Assembly: GCA_964030475.1 (NCBI GenBank)
Contig: CAXIPT010000004.1
Coordinates: 605,422 to 669,421 of the forward strand
DNA length: 64,000 nucleotides
Reading direction: 5' to 3'
DNA from: Tethya wilhelma
Lineage: Eukaryota > Porifera > Demospongiae > Tethyida > Tethyidae
The notes under the pieces are model-generated. The model was not told the origin of the DNA. It saw nothing but the letters and a program-made list of their open reading frames with translations, and did no database searches. The translations under genes were made by a program, and so were the position numbers. This document shows, piece after piece, positions 47,290-58,531 of the stretch; the stretch's first letter is position 1; each line of letters begins with the position of its first letter.

Positions 47290-50200
47290 ATGGCCAGTAG
47301 TGAAAGTGGCCCATCATCTTCAAATCAAAGCACCGAAAGCAAAGGTTTTGTAGCTAGTGTATTTGGTGGTGTTGCCTCAACTGGACAAGTAGCAGTTCAA
47401 GGATTGAGTGGAACTGTTTCCAGACTTTTTGGCTACAATAAAACACAAGAAGAGACTTTCACTAAAGATCCTAGTCGTGGTGATATGGCTCAGCAGACTG
47501 GCCACACTGGAGCAAAGCCACCGGGCCGTTTTTCAACCACAGAGGCTGGTGATGGATTTCTAGATGTTGATGTAAAGGTGAGCCAATTAAACTCTAAGTT
47601 CTAAAGTACAGCTATAATCATATGTATGTATATTACATCATTCATAGGATGATGATAGTGCTCTTGGTCAGGCTATAAAGGAAAATGAGAAGCTACACTC
47701 AATGCATGGTAACAACCTGAGAAAGATTGCCGAGTTAGAACGAAGGCTCAAGAGCAAAGATGCTGAATTACAAGCCTTAAAAGAGCAAGCTTCAGGCAAG
47801 CTGATTTCTGGACGTCTGCAAAAAGTGGAATCTGTAGACAATACAGAGGTTAAAAAAGATGCCAAGATTCGCTTCCTTGAACGTCAACTGGAGCATGCTA
47901 AAACATATGAGGAAAGAGTTGCTCAACTAACTATTGAAGTGACCCAAAAGGATGAAGAAATCAGTCAACTTAAAAAAGCTAGTGCTTCTGGATCAGGAAA
48001 TAGTCAAGTTCAAGTGCCTCAGAGTGTACAAGGTTTAACTGCTGAACTTGAAAAATGGCGTGGACACTCCAAAGCCCAAAGTCGACAAGTACTTGCTCTA
48101 AGACAAGAACTGGATGCAATAAAGGTATATTGTTGTATGTTTTTTGGCGTCTTTTCATATTACATGTGTTTCCTCTGTTCAATGTATACTTATTTCCAGC
48201 ATAAAATCTATATATGTGTTATCGCCATGATTGCTATATTTGTTGTTGCTGTACCAACAGTTGGAAGCTCAAGATAAACAGTCATTTGAAGGCTTACTGG
48301 AAGTGGCAGAGGTAGGGTAATGTAGACTGTTCTTTGGTTCAAATATCAATATAAATTTTCTGCTATGCATGTGCAGAGGGAGAAAAGCTCCTTATTTCAA
48401 CAGTTGAAAGCCATGAGAGCTGAAAGAGATGAACTCAAGATGAGTCAACAACAGCTAGTGAGAGAATTCCAGGTCATGAAACAACAAGAGATGGAAACTA
48501 CACAAAAGTCTCAGCTTCTTGAAGTAAATGAATTTGTGCTATTAAGTCACAATTATGATATGACATTGTGCTGTCATAGGCCCAGATGGATGACCCAGAT
48601 GCCAAATGTTCGAAGCGTGCTTGTACAGAGCTGAGAAAGCTGTACAATACTGTCAACACTGAAAATACTAAACTTCGTCAAAACATTTCTTCACTTTCAA
48701 GAGTTAGTGATGAACTCACAGCAAGTGAGAAGAGAGTCTGTGAACAAAACAGAGAAATGGAAGATTTAAACAGACAAATAGAAGATTTGCAAAATCAAGT
48801 CGCTATTGCTCAAACACAGGTATATATAATTATATTATGCATAAACTTTGTACATGTGTGAATTTTCATTCATATGACTATTCATGATAATAGGCAGAGT
48901 TGAATAAAGCAGACTTTGAACAGGAGAGGAAAGATCGAACCAAAGCTCATGGCAAGTTTGCTGATCTGGAAACTGAGGCTGCAGAGGCCAAATCAGAGTA
49001 TAAAAAACTCATTGCTAATCTTCAAAAAGACCTGATCACTACAAAGAAAGAGTTAAAGTCCCATCAAGAAGCAATGGCTCACCTTGAGAAGTATAGCAAG
49101 AAGAAAGCAGAAGAAGCTGCAGCTGAAAAGAAGAAGCTGAAAACAAAAGCAGAGGGTATGATTAAAGAATTAATGAAAGAAAATGAACGCCTCAAAGCCC
49201 AGGTACTAGTTATTTGAAATATATTTGTTGTCAATGGTTAATATTCGTCTTTGCATTTTTAGCTTTCCCAAGCTGCTAATAGCATGGTTGCAGTGTCTGA
49301 AGAAATCAAATCAGACAAAAAAGCAAGAAAGAAGATCGGGGAAGAAATTTCAAAGGGTGTTAAGAAGTTCAAAAGTGTACTATCTGCTAAACAGAGTAAG
49401 GAGGCCATGGAACGGGAAATGAGAGAAACAGAAAATTTGATTGATGTGAGTTGACAATTGCATGTATCACAAGTCTATATCCATGCATTCAATGTATTTT
49501 AAATTCTCTGTGTAGAAGCTGACCAAAACAATTGATGAAAGAGACAATGAAATTCGTCAGCTTCAAAAAGCCAATGAAGAGATGTCCAAAATACTCACAG
49601 CTGGTCCTAAAGCAATGAAGAAGTTTTCTTACAAAGAGGTATACATGTATATATATATTTCATGCATAATATAATGTACAACCATGCATGCAGGAACAAG
49701 GCTATAGCTATCATTAATTTTGTTAATGTGCAATGTTTTTCTTTTAATTAAGAATGAACAACCAACCTCACTGAGTGAAGATCCATCTTTCTCTCTTGAC
49801 ATGGTATGACAATCTGGTATCTTTGTAGTTGTTATTACTTATCCATATAAGCACAAAACTATTAATTATGCAGGATATTGAAAGATCTGAGAAACATACA
49901 GCTGGACTTGGACTCAATATATTGCCTGGCGATTATAAACAACCATCCTTAACCGAATCACCTCGATATCCATCAACGATAGCCACCAGAGAAGATCAAT
50001 TCTACCCTCTCCCACAAGCTGCTGGTACACTCCCAGTGCTTGGAGAACAGTTCAAAAGTGATTTTCGTCGAAGCAGTGATCCAGCTCTGAGTGTTCAGAA
50101 GTTTCCTTCATCTTCTGCTCAAGGCAACCAAGCTCCTTCTAGAGGTCTTCAACCTCCACCCCCAATGGTGCGATTCCATAGCACTCCTGGTCCACAGAGT

Positions 50201-51721
50201 TCGTCATCAGATCCTTCGAGAGCTTCTGTACCTCCGTCTTCTGCTGCTAATCCCCTGCAGGATCTTACTTCCCAACAATCTGCTCTTACCAGGCCACCTC
50301 TAAGAGCTGGTGGAGTGCCACCACCTACTGTACATGTGTCTAACCAAAGTGGCTCAGATTATCCAACTCCTCCTGGTGTAAAAATCCCACCTAAAATGCG
50401 CAGTGCAGAGCTGTTACAGCAACACCAAGATATTCCAGTGGTTCCTCGACCAGTTCATAGTCAACCTCAGCAAGTGCAGCAACAGATCAGGAATGAGAAG
50501 AATTTTGTCCCATCCAATGCTCACCCCCACCAGGCTAACATGACTCCACGTAGTACGTACCCTCAGGGCACTACTGGAGGAGGACAGCAACTTCAAACTC
50601 CTCAAGGAAGACCTCATGTCCACAGTGACTATCAGGAGTATACCTCTGGCGGCCAAGATGCTACTCATCAACCTGAAATCAGTCACACTCCCCACAGCCA
50701 TCCGATACAAAGTCCCGCTGGTCAACACCATTCAGGCGGTGGGAAAAAACCAGGTAATCTACATTTACATGCACTATATATATACCGTATAGCGGGAAAT
50801 TTTGGTATGGTGGAAATTTTCGTATGTTTTGTATGCCGTTCAAAAAAATTTTAGCGTGCGCATTTACTTTACATGAGCGCGTGCTGCATATATGAAATGA
50901 AAAATTTTTCTGCCGCATTTTCAACAATTTATATGAAATTTTGCACCAACCAAAATTTCCCGCTGTACAGTATATAGTTTCATTTGGAGTGATTCTACAA
51001 TGTGGCAGTGTCTCTATTCCTACAATAACTGTAATGTTTGTTTATTGATTTCTTTGTGTATTGTGACTCAGATATTAAAGTTTTCATATTTTCATCTTCA
51101 ACTTATTCAGCCGCTCTACCACGTTCAACTACTCCTCGTGGAATCTCTTCTCAAATCAAAGTCCCTGCTTCAGAGCTCTACAACCCAGCTGATCTTCAAC
51201 CTGGAGGCAATGCTGCCTTGAAACAACAGCAACCACCTAACAAACAGTCAGCTGATTATGTAAACTTTGAAGTTGTGGAAGAAATGGCACAAGAAAGTCG
51301 ACAAAAAGCTCAAGATACAAGTTCTGCTAACCCTCCAGCTCTGCCTCCTAAAACTACTCGTGCTCCACAAGCAAGCCAAAAGCCAGCAGCATCTCAACCT
51401 TCACCTATTCCTGCAGAGAGTTTGCCTCAAGGTTCTGACAAACTTGCAACTGACATCGACGATGACATTGAAGATACTGCAGCTGAAGTACGAGAACAAG
51501 TTAGTTCAGGTCGTGAACGACTTATGACGGACACCAAACGTCCTTTTGATCCCAACTTAGTGTGTCCGATGTGTAGCAAGGGGTTCAGAATTGGAGAGAT
51601 TCAAAAGTTTCGCCGTCACGTGAACCAGTGTGAAGGAAAGAAGGATACACCAGGAAGAAGAGCTGTCAGGCCACAGGGCAGTCAGGATCAATATGATGAT
51701 GATCAGGGAAGCTTGGTTTGA
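47290..51721 (+). CDS. Gene H: UBAN-like coiled-coil adaptor with C-terminal zinc finger
   Basis: The start is ATG at 47290 (MASSESGPSSSNQ). Exons: 47290-47577, 47648-48124, 48261-48311, 48377-48523, 48580-48819, 48894-49202, 49263-49445, 49516-49638, 49753-49803, 49874-50753 and 51111-51721, about 1119 residues. The last intron is phase 1, the others phase 0. The N-terminus contains SKGFVASVFGGVAS, likely amphipathic. The coil has ELEKWRGHSKAQSRQV and, at exon 48894, NKADFEQERKDRTKAH (UBAN-like). A Pro/Gln-rich region precedes RPFDPNLVCPMCSKGF...RRHVNQCEGKK. Its coil is close to that of kinase gene F, so the 3' module was swapped between paralogues. A kappaB-like site directly abuts a TATA box upstream. 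Confidence 0.88.
48894..49202 (+). other. UBAN-like exon of gene H
   Basis: A 103-codon exon starting AELNKADFEQERKDRTKAH; DFxxERxxR is kept and the following Glu is Thr. Confidence 0.55.
50783..50972. mobile_element. TACCGTA foldback element 6 (gene H intron)
   Basis: TACCGTATAGCGGGAAATTT to AAATTTCCCGCTGTACAGTA; 190 bp, sister of element 2. Confidence 0.85.
51539..51640 (+). other. C2HC zinc finger of gene H
   Basis: RPFDPNLVCPMC then x14-H-x3-C (HVNQC), followed by a charged tail of about 30 residues. CPMC/F/HV positions resemble TAX1BP1-type ubiquitin-binding fingers. Confidence 0.7.
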
Positions 51722-51971
51722 ATGGCTATGTTTGTGGCAGTACTGTATAGCTAGTGTGCTACAGGAATCAGTATATAATTATATATAGATGTTTGAGTGA
51801 TTTAAAACAGCCTGTCTGTATTGAGAAAGTTGATTTGTTTGTGTGTACTATAACCACTTTATTAGCTAGCTGTCTAGTAGCTCTGTATTGTATGTTTTAT
51901 GTATGTAAGTTTGTTGATTTTCCCATGCTTCCATTGCTCTTGAGTCAATGACTGCACATGTATGATTGCAT

Positions 51972-52017
51972 GGGCGTGGCACCATGTACGTTACAGATTC
52001 GGGGATTCCCCTATAAA
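51972..52017 (+). promoter_or_regulatory. Gene I core promoter: GGGCGTGG, GTACGTTA, kappaB, TATAAA
   Basis: GGGCGTGG at 51972, GTACGTTA at 51986-51993, GGGGATTCCCC at 52001-52011 and TATAAA at 52012-52017 with no gap, 40 bp before the start codon. Confidence 0.65.
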
Positions 52018-52056
52018 CGTAGCACTTTCTGACTCATTAAAACGCTGTAGCTGTTT

Positions 52057-55000
52057 ATGGCTTGGTCTGGTCGAGGCTACGTTCATTCATTTAATCCTGA
52101 AGAAGAAAACCAAGAAAAACCTAGAAAAACAGACTCAGAGAACGAAAAACGTTCACGAGGAGGTAGCATCTTAGGGAACGTGATGAGTCTCTTGAGCGGC
52201 GGTCATAGTCAGGGTCAAACAAAAACTCGTTCTCCAAAGCAAAACCGGCAGAAGGCTAAAGCTGTTACCACTCAGCCAACCTCTAACAGTCCCGGACTAC
52301 AAAAAGCGTTTGATTTGCCTGATGAACAGACTGTCCCGGCCTCAGAGAGAAAACATGACCGTCAAAACCAGTATGAGGGATGGGTGGATACACACTCAGA
52401 TAAGGTAAGTGCTGTGAAGTACATGGCCATTTTAGTTTATTTCCCCCTGCTTTTATTTAGGTAATGCCTGACAGGGACTTTAGCAACCCCAATCATGAGG
52501 TTATGGCACCACAAGTGGCAGTAGATCCCAGTGACACTTCTGAGGTTGGCACGCATCAAGAGGAGACTGATTTTTTCAAAGGCAAGCACCACAAAGGGTC
52601 TGGAGTGTCTCGAGATGCGACTCGTTCTCCCCAGCCTCGAAAGAGAGGGAAGGATTTAACTGAAAATGAAAGACAGCTAATGGAAGCCATTGATGAGAGG
52701 ACTATGGAAAAGAGCGAACTGCAAGAAAAACTATCCAAGGCCAACCAAGAAATACTTCATCTACCTGATCAGGTTAGGCAGCTGGTAACTGAATCAGAAG
52801 AAAGAATGACACAAAAGAGATCTAAGGAAGGGAGTGGTGACCATCAATCTGCTGAAGGTGAAACTGATCATTTGAAGCAGAGAGTTCATGAACTTGAGAG
52901 TCAGCTTGCCAAACTCAAAGAACACTCAAAATTTCAAAGTCGTAAGGTTTACAAGTTGAAAGAAGAGGCAGTAGGACCTGAGGTATAATAGTTTGTTATT
53001 GATTGCATGTTTATGTAGTCAAAATGATTGTGTTCATTTTACAGATGCAGGAAGAGACAATACAGTCTTACGAAGGCATTATTCAGGATTTAGAGGTAAG
53101 TATCCATGCTAGCTAATGATTTCTAATGAATATTATTGCTTTTTAGTAGAAACGTGAAGAAAAGTTACAAAAGGATCTTCGTAGCACTCGTTCAGAATTA
53201 GAAACCATGGTCTTTGAGAATGACTTTGCTGATGAGAGAAGAGATAGAGAAGCAGCTCATGGCATAATAGCTGACCTGGAGAAGAAACTGGCTCATCAGG
53301 AAAATCTCTTTACTGAAGAGAAGGCAGAATACCATCGACAGCTGGCCATAGCTCAACAGTATGCTGAAAGTGCTAGGAAAGAGTTTGAGCAAGCCAAGAA
53401 AGAGATGGAAAAACTTAAATTTGCCATAAGTAAGAAACAGAGAACAAAGGAAATGGAGGATGTTGATTTCTGGCGTGGCCAAGCAGCTACACTGCAGCAT
53501 CAAATACAAGAAATATCTAACTATATTTCTGACTTAGAGCAGTCACTATCTCATACCACAATCTTGCAGAAAGACTGTCAAGACAAAGATACCCTGATAG
53601 AACAGTTGAGGAAAGAAATAGAAAAAAAGGTTAGTTAAGGTATATGTATATATGTCACTCTTAAGACGTTGTTTGTTGTTTTTTGAATCAGAGTAAGGAT
53701 CTTGACAAAATGACAAAGAAAGTCAATAATTTGGAAGAAGAAATTAAGAAGAAAAAGAAGAAAGACTCTGGTGCAGAAGCTCCCCAAGAAACAGTGGATG
53801 CTCAGAAACTTGCAAGAACCGAACAGCCGGTATACAATAATGCTAGTGTTGAACTTCAGGTACACCTATCAGGTTTGAGATGCTATATGGAATGACAATA
53901 TTATATCTCTCTCCTCTAGGAATTGCATAAAGAGTTGAGGAAATGGCAAGGAAGATATCAAGTAAGGAGGTTGCTTGGAATGATTTTGAAGTTTTACCAC
54001 ATTATATTTTCGTATCTCTATATTCCCAGCAATTGCAGAATGAAAATAGTGAGCTGAAAAGACAAGTTCAAGCAATGCAAGTCAGCTTTAAAGAACAGGT
54101 ATGTAACAACTGTCAATTGATACTTATCAGAAAATGTACAGAGATATAGGAATGAGTATACGTATGTACCCACATATAGGACAAACAAATCCAAAAGATT
54201 GCCACCACTCCGAATCCCTCACTAGCTATAGTCAACCACCAGCTCCAGATAAGTGACATACAAGACCACCAAATGGTACATGTATGTAACCCTGCAACAT
54301 AATATATATACTATATTCCATTCTGCTTCCATACATGCATGCACACACGTGATTGCAAAAGTTACCACCAGACCTTCAAATTGCCAAAGCTCACATTTCC
54401 AACTCCTCTTCAGAGCACAATGGATATTTATCAACACCAATATATAGAGAATCTGACATAAATATGGAAAGCGTAAAAGGAGCTAGAAAGATATGGGGTA
54501 CCTTGAAGACGACTACAGTTTCAGCAGTGTTATCCACACTGACGGTACTGACTAGCATCTCACAGGGAGACATTAATTACTTCATCTACCTGATCAGGTT
54601 AGGCAGCTGGTAACTGAATCAGAAGAAAGAATGACACAAAAGAGATCTAAGGAAGGGAGTGGTGACCATCAATCTGCTGAAGGTGAAACTGATCATTTGA
54701 AGCAGAGAGTTCATGAACTTGAGAGTCAGCTTGCCAAACTCAAAGAACACTCAAAATTTCAAAGTCGTAAGGTTTACAAGTTGAAAGAAGAGGCAGTAGG
54801 ACCTGAGGTATAATAGTTTGTTATTGATTGCATGTTTATGTAGTCAAAATGATTGTGTTCATTTTACAGATGCAGGAAGAGACAATACAGTCTTACGAAG
54901 GCATTATTCAGGATTTAGAGGTAAGTATCCATGCTAGCTAATGATTTCTAATGAATATTATTGCTTTTTAGTAGAAACGTGAAGAAAAGTTACAAAAGGA

Positions 55001-58000
55001 TCTTCGTAGCACTCGTTCAGAATTAGAAACCATGGTCTTTGAGAATGACTTTGCTGATGAGAGAAGAGATAGAGAAGCAGCTCATGGCATAATAGCTGAC
55101 CTGGAGAAGAAACTGGCTCATCAGGAAAATCTCTTTACTGAAGAGAAGGCAGAATACCATCGACAGCTGGCCATAGCTCAACAGTATGCTGAAAGTGCTA
55201 GGAAAGAGTTTGAGCAAGCCAAGAAAGAGATGGAAAAACTTAAATTTGCCATAAGTAAGAAACAGAGAACAAAGGAAATGGAGGATGTTGATTTCTGGCG
55301 TGGCCAAGCAGCTACACTGCAGCATCAAATACAAGAAATATCTAACTATATTTCTGACTTAGAGCAGTCACTATCTCATACCACAATCTTGCAGAAAGAC
55401 TGTCAAGACAAAGATACCCTGATAGAACAGTTGAGGAAAGAAATAGAAAAAAAGGTTAGTTAAGGTATATGTATATATGTCACTCTTAAGACGTTGTTTG
55501 TTGTTTTTTGAATCAGAGTAAGGATCTTGACAAAATGACAAAGAAAGTCAATAATTTGGAAGAAGAAATTAAGAAGAAAAAGAAGAAAGACTCTGGTGCA
55601 GAAGCTCCCCAAGAAACAGTGGATGCTCAGAAACTTGCAAGAACCGAACAGCCGGTATACAATAATGCTAGTGTTGAACTTCAGGTACACCTATCAGGTT
55701 TGAGATGCTATATGGAATGACAATATTATATCTCTCTCCTCTAGGAATTGCATAAAGAGTTGAGGAAATGGCAAGGAAGATATCAAGTAAGGAGGTTGCT
55801 TGGAATGATTTTGAAGTTTTACCACATTATATTTTCGTATCTCTATATTCCCAGCAATTGCAGAATGAAAATAGTGAGCTGAAAAGACAAGTTCAAGCAA
55901 TGCAAGTCAGCTTTAAAGAACAGGTATGTAACAACTGTCAATTGATACTTATCAGAAAATGTACAGAGATATAGGAATGAGTATACGTATGTACCCACAT
56001 ATAGGACAAACAAATCCAAAAGATTGCCACCACTCCGAATCCCTCACTAGCTATAGTCAACCACCAGCTCCAGATAAGTGACATACAAGACCACCAAATG
56101 GTACATGTATGTAACCCTGCAACATAATATATATACTATATTCCATTCTGCTTCCATACATGCATGCACACACGTGATTGCAAAAGTTACCACCAGACCT
56201 TCAAATTGCCAAAGCTCACATTTCCAACTCCTCTTCAGAGCACAATGGATATTTATCAACACCAATATATAGAGAATCTGACATAAATATGGAAAGCGTA
56301 AAAGGAGCTAGAAAGATATGGGGTACCTTGAAGACGACTACAGTTTCAGCAGTGTTATCCACACTGACGGTACTGACTAGCATCTCACAGGGAGACATTA
56401 AAGTCAAGCGCAAGTACAAGAAATCTACTGACAAAGATAAACCTTGTTTATATTGGTGGTTTGTAGTTAGAGGTAGTGAAGAAGTAATGAAGCAACTTGA
56501 TGATGAATGGGGAATTGTATTGCTGCAGACAAACTGGAAAATTAAACCTGTTTTCAAATTTTCTGATTCAATCTCTCAAGGCACTACTGGACAGCAGCTT
56601 CAATCTCTTCAAGTAAGACATTTCGACAGTGACTACCAGCAGTATACCTCTGGTGGCCCAGATGAGGCTACTGGTCACATTCCTCACAGCTACCCGATAG
56701 AAGGTCCTGCCCGTCCGTGGCATTTAGATGGAAAAGTACCAGGTTAACTTTTTGTTAATACATGCACACTATTTTTGTACAATGTGCATGAATCATGTTG
56801 CACATTCAGACACAGATGTAGAACAAGAAGATCATGAATATGTAAACCAACAAGGAATAGACAATGATCTACTAGAGGATTATATTGTTCCTCAACACTC
56901 TGAACACAGGCTCAGAAGTCCCACTAGTGAAAGATATGCTGGTGGAAAGCCTCCAGGTATAATTATTATTATTATTATTTGAATTACACACCACAAATAA
57001 TATTATATAAATTACTACATCACTTTTCACTTACAATTCTTTTTTATGTAATACAGTTCCTAAACCACGTACAATTGCCCCTCATGCCAGCAAAGTCCCT
57101 GCTTCAGAGTTCTACAACCTAGCTGATCTTCAACCTGGAGGAAATGCTGCCTTATCACAACAACTTGTACAAGACGATCATGATTATGTAAACCAAGAAA
57201 TGGAAGATGATCTACTAGAGGATAATATTGTTCCTCAACACTCTGAACACTGGCTCAGAAGTCCCACTAGTGAAGGATATGCTGGTGGAAAGCCTCCAGG
57301 TATAATACTAGTAGTATGATGCCTTGCGTCGCTAATTAATGCACTCGGCAATTATATGGATAATTAATTACTGTGTCACTTCTGAGTGACTTCTCATTAA
57401 TTTTACCACAATTCAATACAGCTCCTACACCACGTACAATTTCCCTTCATACCAGCTCTTCTCAAATCAAAGTCCCTGCTTCTGAGGTCTACCACCCAGC
57501 TGATCTTCAACCTGGAGGAAATGCTGCCTTGCCACAACAGCTTGTTCAGCCTCCTGAAGCTGATTGTACACCCCAACTTGTACCAAGTCTGAACACAGAC
57601 ACAGATGTAGTACAAGACGATCATGATTATGTAAACCAAGAAATGGAAGATGATCTACTAGAGGATAACATTGTTCCTCAACACTCTGAACACTGGCTCA
57701 GAAGTCCCACTAGTGAAGAATATGCTGGTGGAAAGCCTCCAGGTATATGTTACTGCATCACTTCTCTTTACAATTATTATTATAAATTGCTAAGTCATGA
57801 TTGCAATGATGATGATTAATTTTCAATACAGTGGCTACCCCACGTTCTCATGTGCACGTGGTAGCTCAAGCTCAAGACAACGGCTCTTTGAAAGTTGATT
57901 CGATGGAACCTTCACCTCTTCCATTGGACTCCAATAAACTTATGTCTGACATTGATGATCCCAACTGTTTGATGTGTCCGGTGCCACGATGTAATGAAAG

Positions 58001-58115
58001 GTTCAGGATTGTAGAGATTCAGAATTTTCTTCGGCATGTTGACAAGTGTCGACTTAATAATAATGATTGTGAAGATAATGAGAATAATTTGTTTCTATAT
58101 CCCTCTAATATATAG
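52057..58115 (+). CDS. Gene I: mosaic family member with internal 1825-bp duplication, unknown domain and zinc finger
   Basis: The start is ATG at 52057 (MAWSGRGYVHSF). Exons: 52057-52404, about 52461-52984, 53045-53095, 53150-53629 (NDFADERRDREAAH, UBAN-like), 53692-53858, 53920-53961, 54030-54099 and 54180-54273. The set from mid-exon 2 onward is then repeated 1825 bp downstream. The last duplicated exon (56187-56742) encodes ARKIWGTLKTTTVS and WWFVVRGSEEV. Four phase-1 exons follow (56810-56956, 57057-57299, 57422-57742, 57832-58115); the first three repeat VPQHSEH and AGGKPPG. The end is a C2HC-like finger with altered spacing. Copy 1 of the unknown-domain exon runs into a stop at 54613, so the mRNA must skip part of the duplication, or the duplication is an assembly artefact. 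Confidence 0.75.
52753..56402 (+). repeat. Tandem direct duplication, two 1825-bp units, inside gene I
   Basis: Unit 1 is 52753-54577 and unit 2 is 54578-56402. All lines I compared are identical, including introns. The first unit starts inside a coiled-coil exon and the last base of each unit differs. The junction cuts the ARKIWGTLK-domain exon after ISQGDI. Only a 1-bp overlap is visible at the breakpoints. Confidence 0.9.
53150..53629 (+). other. UBAN-like exon of gene I, copy 1 (copy 2 at 54975-55454)
   Basis: KREEKLQKDLRSTRSELET leads straight into MVFENDFADERRDREAAH. In gene J these two blocks lie in separate exons 340 bp apart, so I lost an exon end, an intron and an exon start. The core is DFxxERxxRE. 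Confidence 0.6.
56187..56742 (+). other. ARKIWGTLK-domain exon of gene I (intact copy)
   Basis: Contains GARKIWGTLKTTTVSAVL, VKRKYKKSTDKDK, WWFVVRGSEEVMKQL and WKIKPVFKFSD, then a segment (QYTSGGPDEATG) matching the Pro/Gln-rich exon of H. It ends in phase 1. The truncated sister copy is at 54362-54613. Confidence 0.65.
57955..58050 (+). other. Atypical C2HC-like zinc finger of gene I
   Basis: DDPNCLMCPVPRCNERF then RIVEIQ and HVDKC. Aligned with H, the first pair is CPVPRC (Cx4C) instead of CPMC; an extra Cys two residues upstream of MC gives an alternative CLMC pair. Confidence 0.55.
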
Positions 58116-58160
58116 TGTGTATATATATATATATATATACACACCGTGATTACATTTGTT

Positions 58161-58287
58161 GTTATTACATTCAGAATCATGTAGAATCTATTATACATTA
58201 TTACTTAATTTATGTTAAACATAAATTAATTATTTTTAAGTATATAATAATGTATAATAGATTCTACATGATTCTGAATGTAATAAC
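58161..58287. repeat. Near-perfect palindrome between genes I and J
   Basis: 43-bp arms at 58161-58203 and 58245-58287 match exactly; the 41-bp loop is itself near-palindromic (AATTTATGTT/AACATAAATT). It starts 46 bp after the stop of I. MITE-like or a hairpin in the I 3' UTR. Confidence 0.85.
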
Positions 58288-58421
58288 ATGGATTATAATA
58301 TCCATGGTAATAATAATTGTTCTTGATCATCATCAACGACACATATTATGCATGCAGCGTGCAAGTAAGCATACAAAATCATCATCAATCTTGGTGCTGG
58401 CCAAAGCAAATGACCTGCAAT

Positions 58422-58468
58422 GGGCGTGGCACATGTTGGGCTGGGAATTAGGGTATTCCCCTTTATAA
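58422..58468 (+). promoter_or_regulatory. Gene J core promoter: GGGCGTGG, kappaB-like, TATA
   Basis: TGGGCGTGGCAC at 58421 as in I, GGGTATTCCCC at 58451-58461 (one mismatch) and TTTATAA at 58462-58468. No ACGT element is visible. Confidence 0.55.
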
Positions 58469-58531
58469 CGCGTGATATATGTATATAGCTGCTCGCTCGC
58501 TCCTGAGTCATCGATATAAATTTATCTTTGT

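Noticed and set aside
58161..58287. CRISPR or rho-independent terminator reading of the palindrome
   Set aside because: Spliced eukaryotic genes surround it; there is no spacer-repeat array and no U-tract context.
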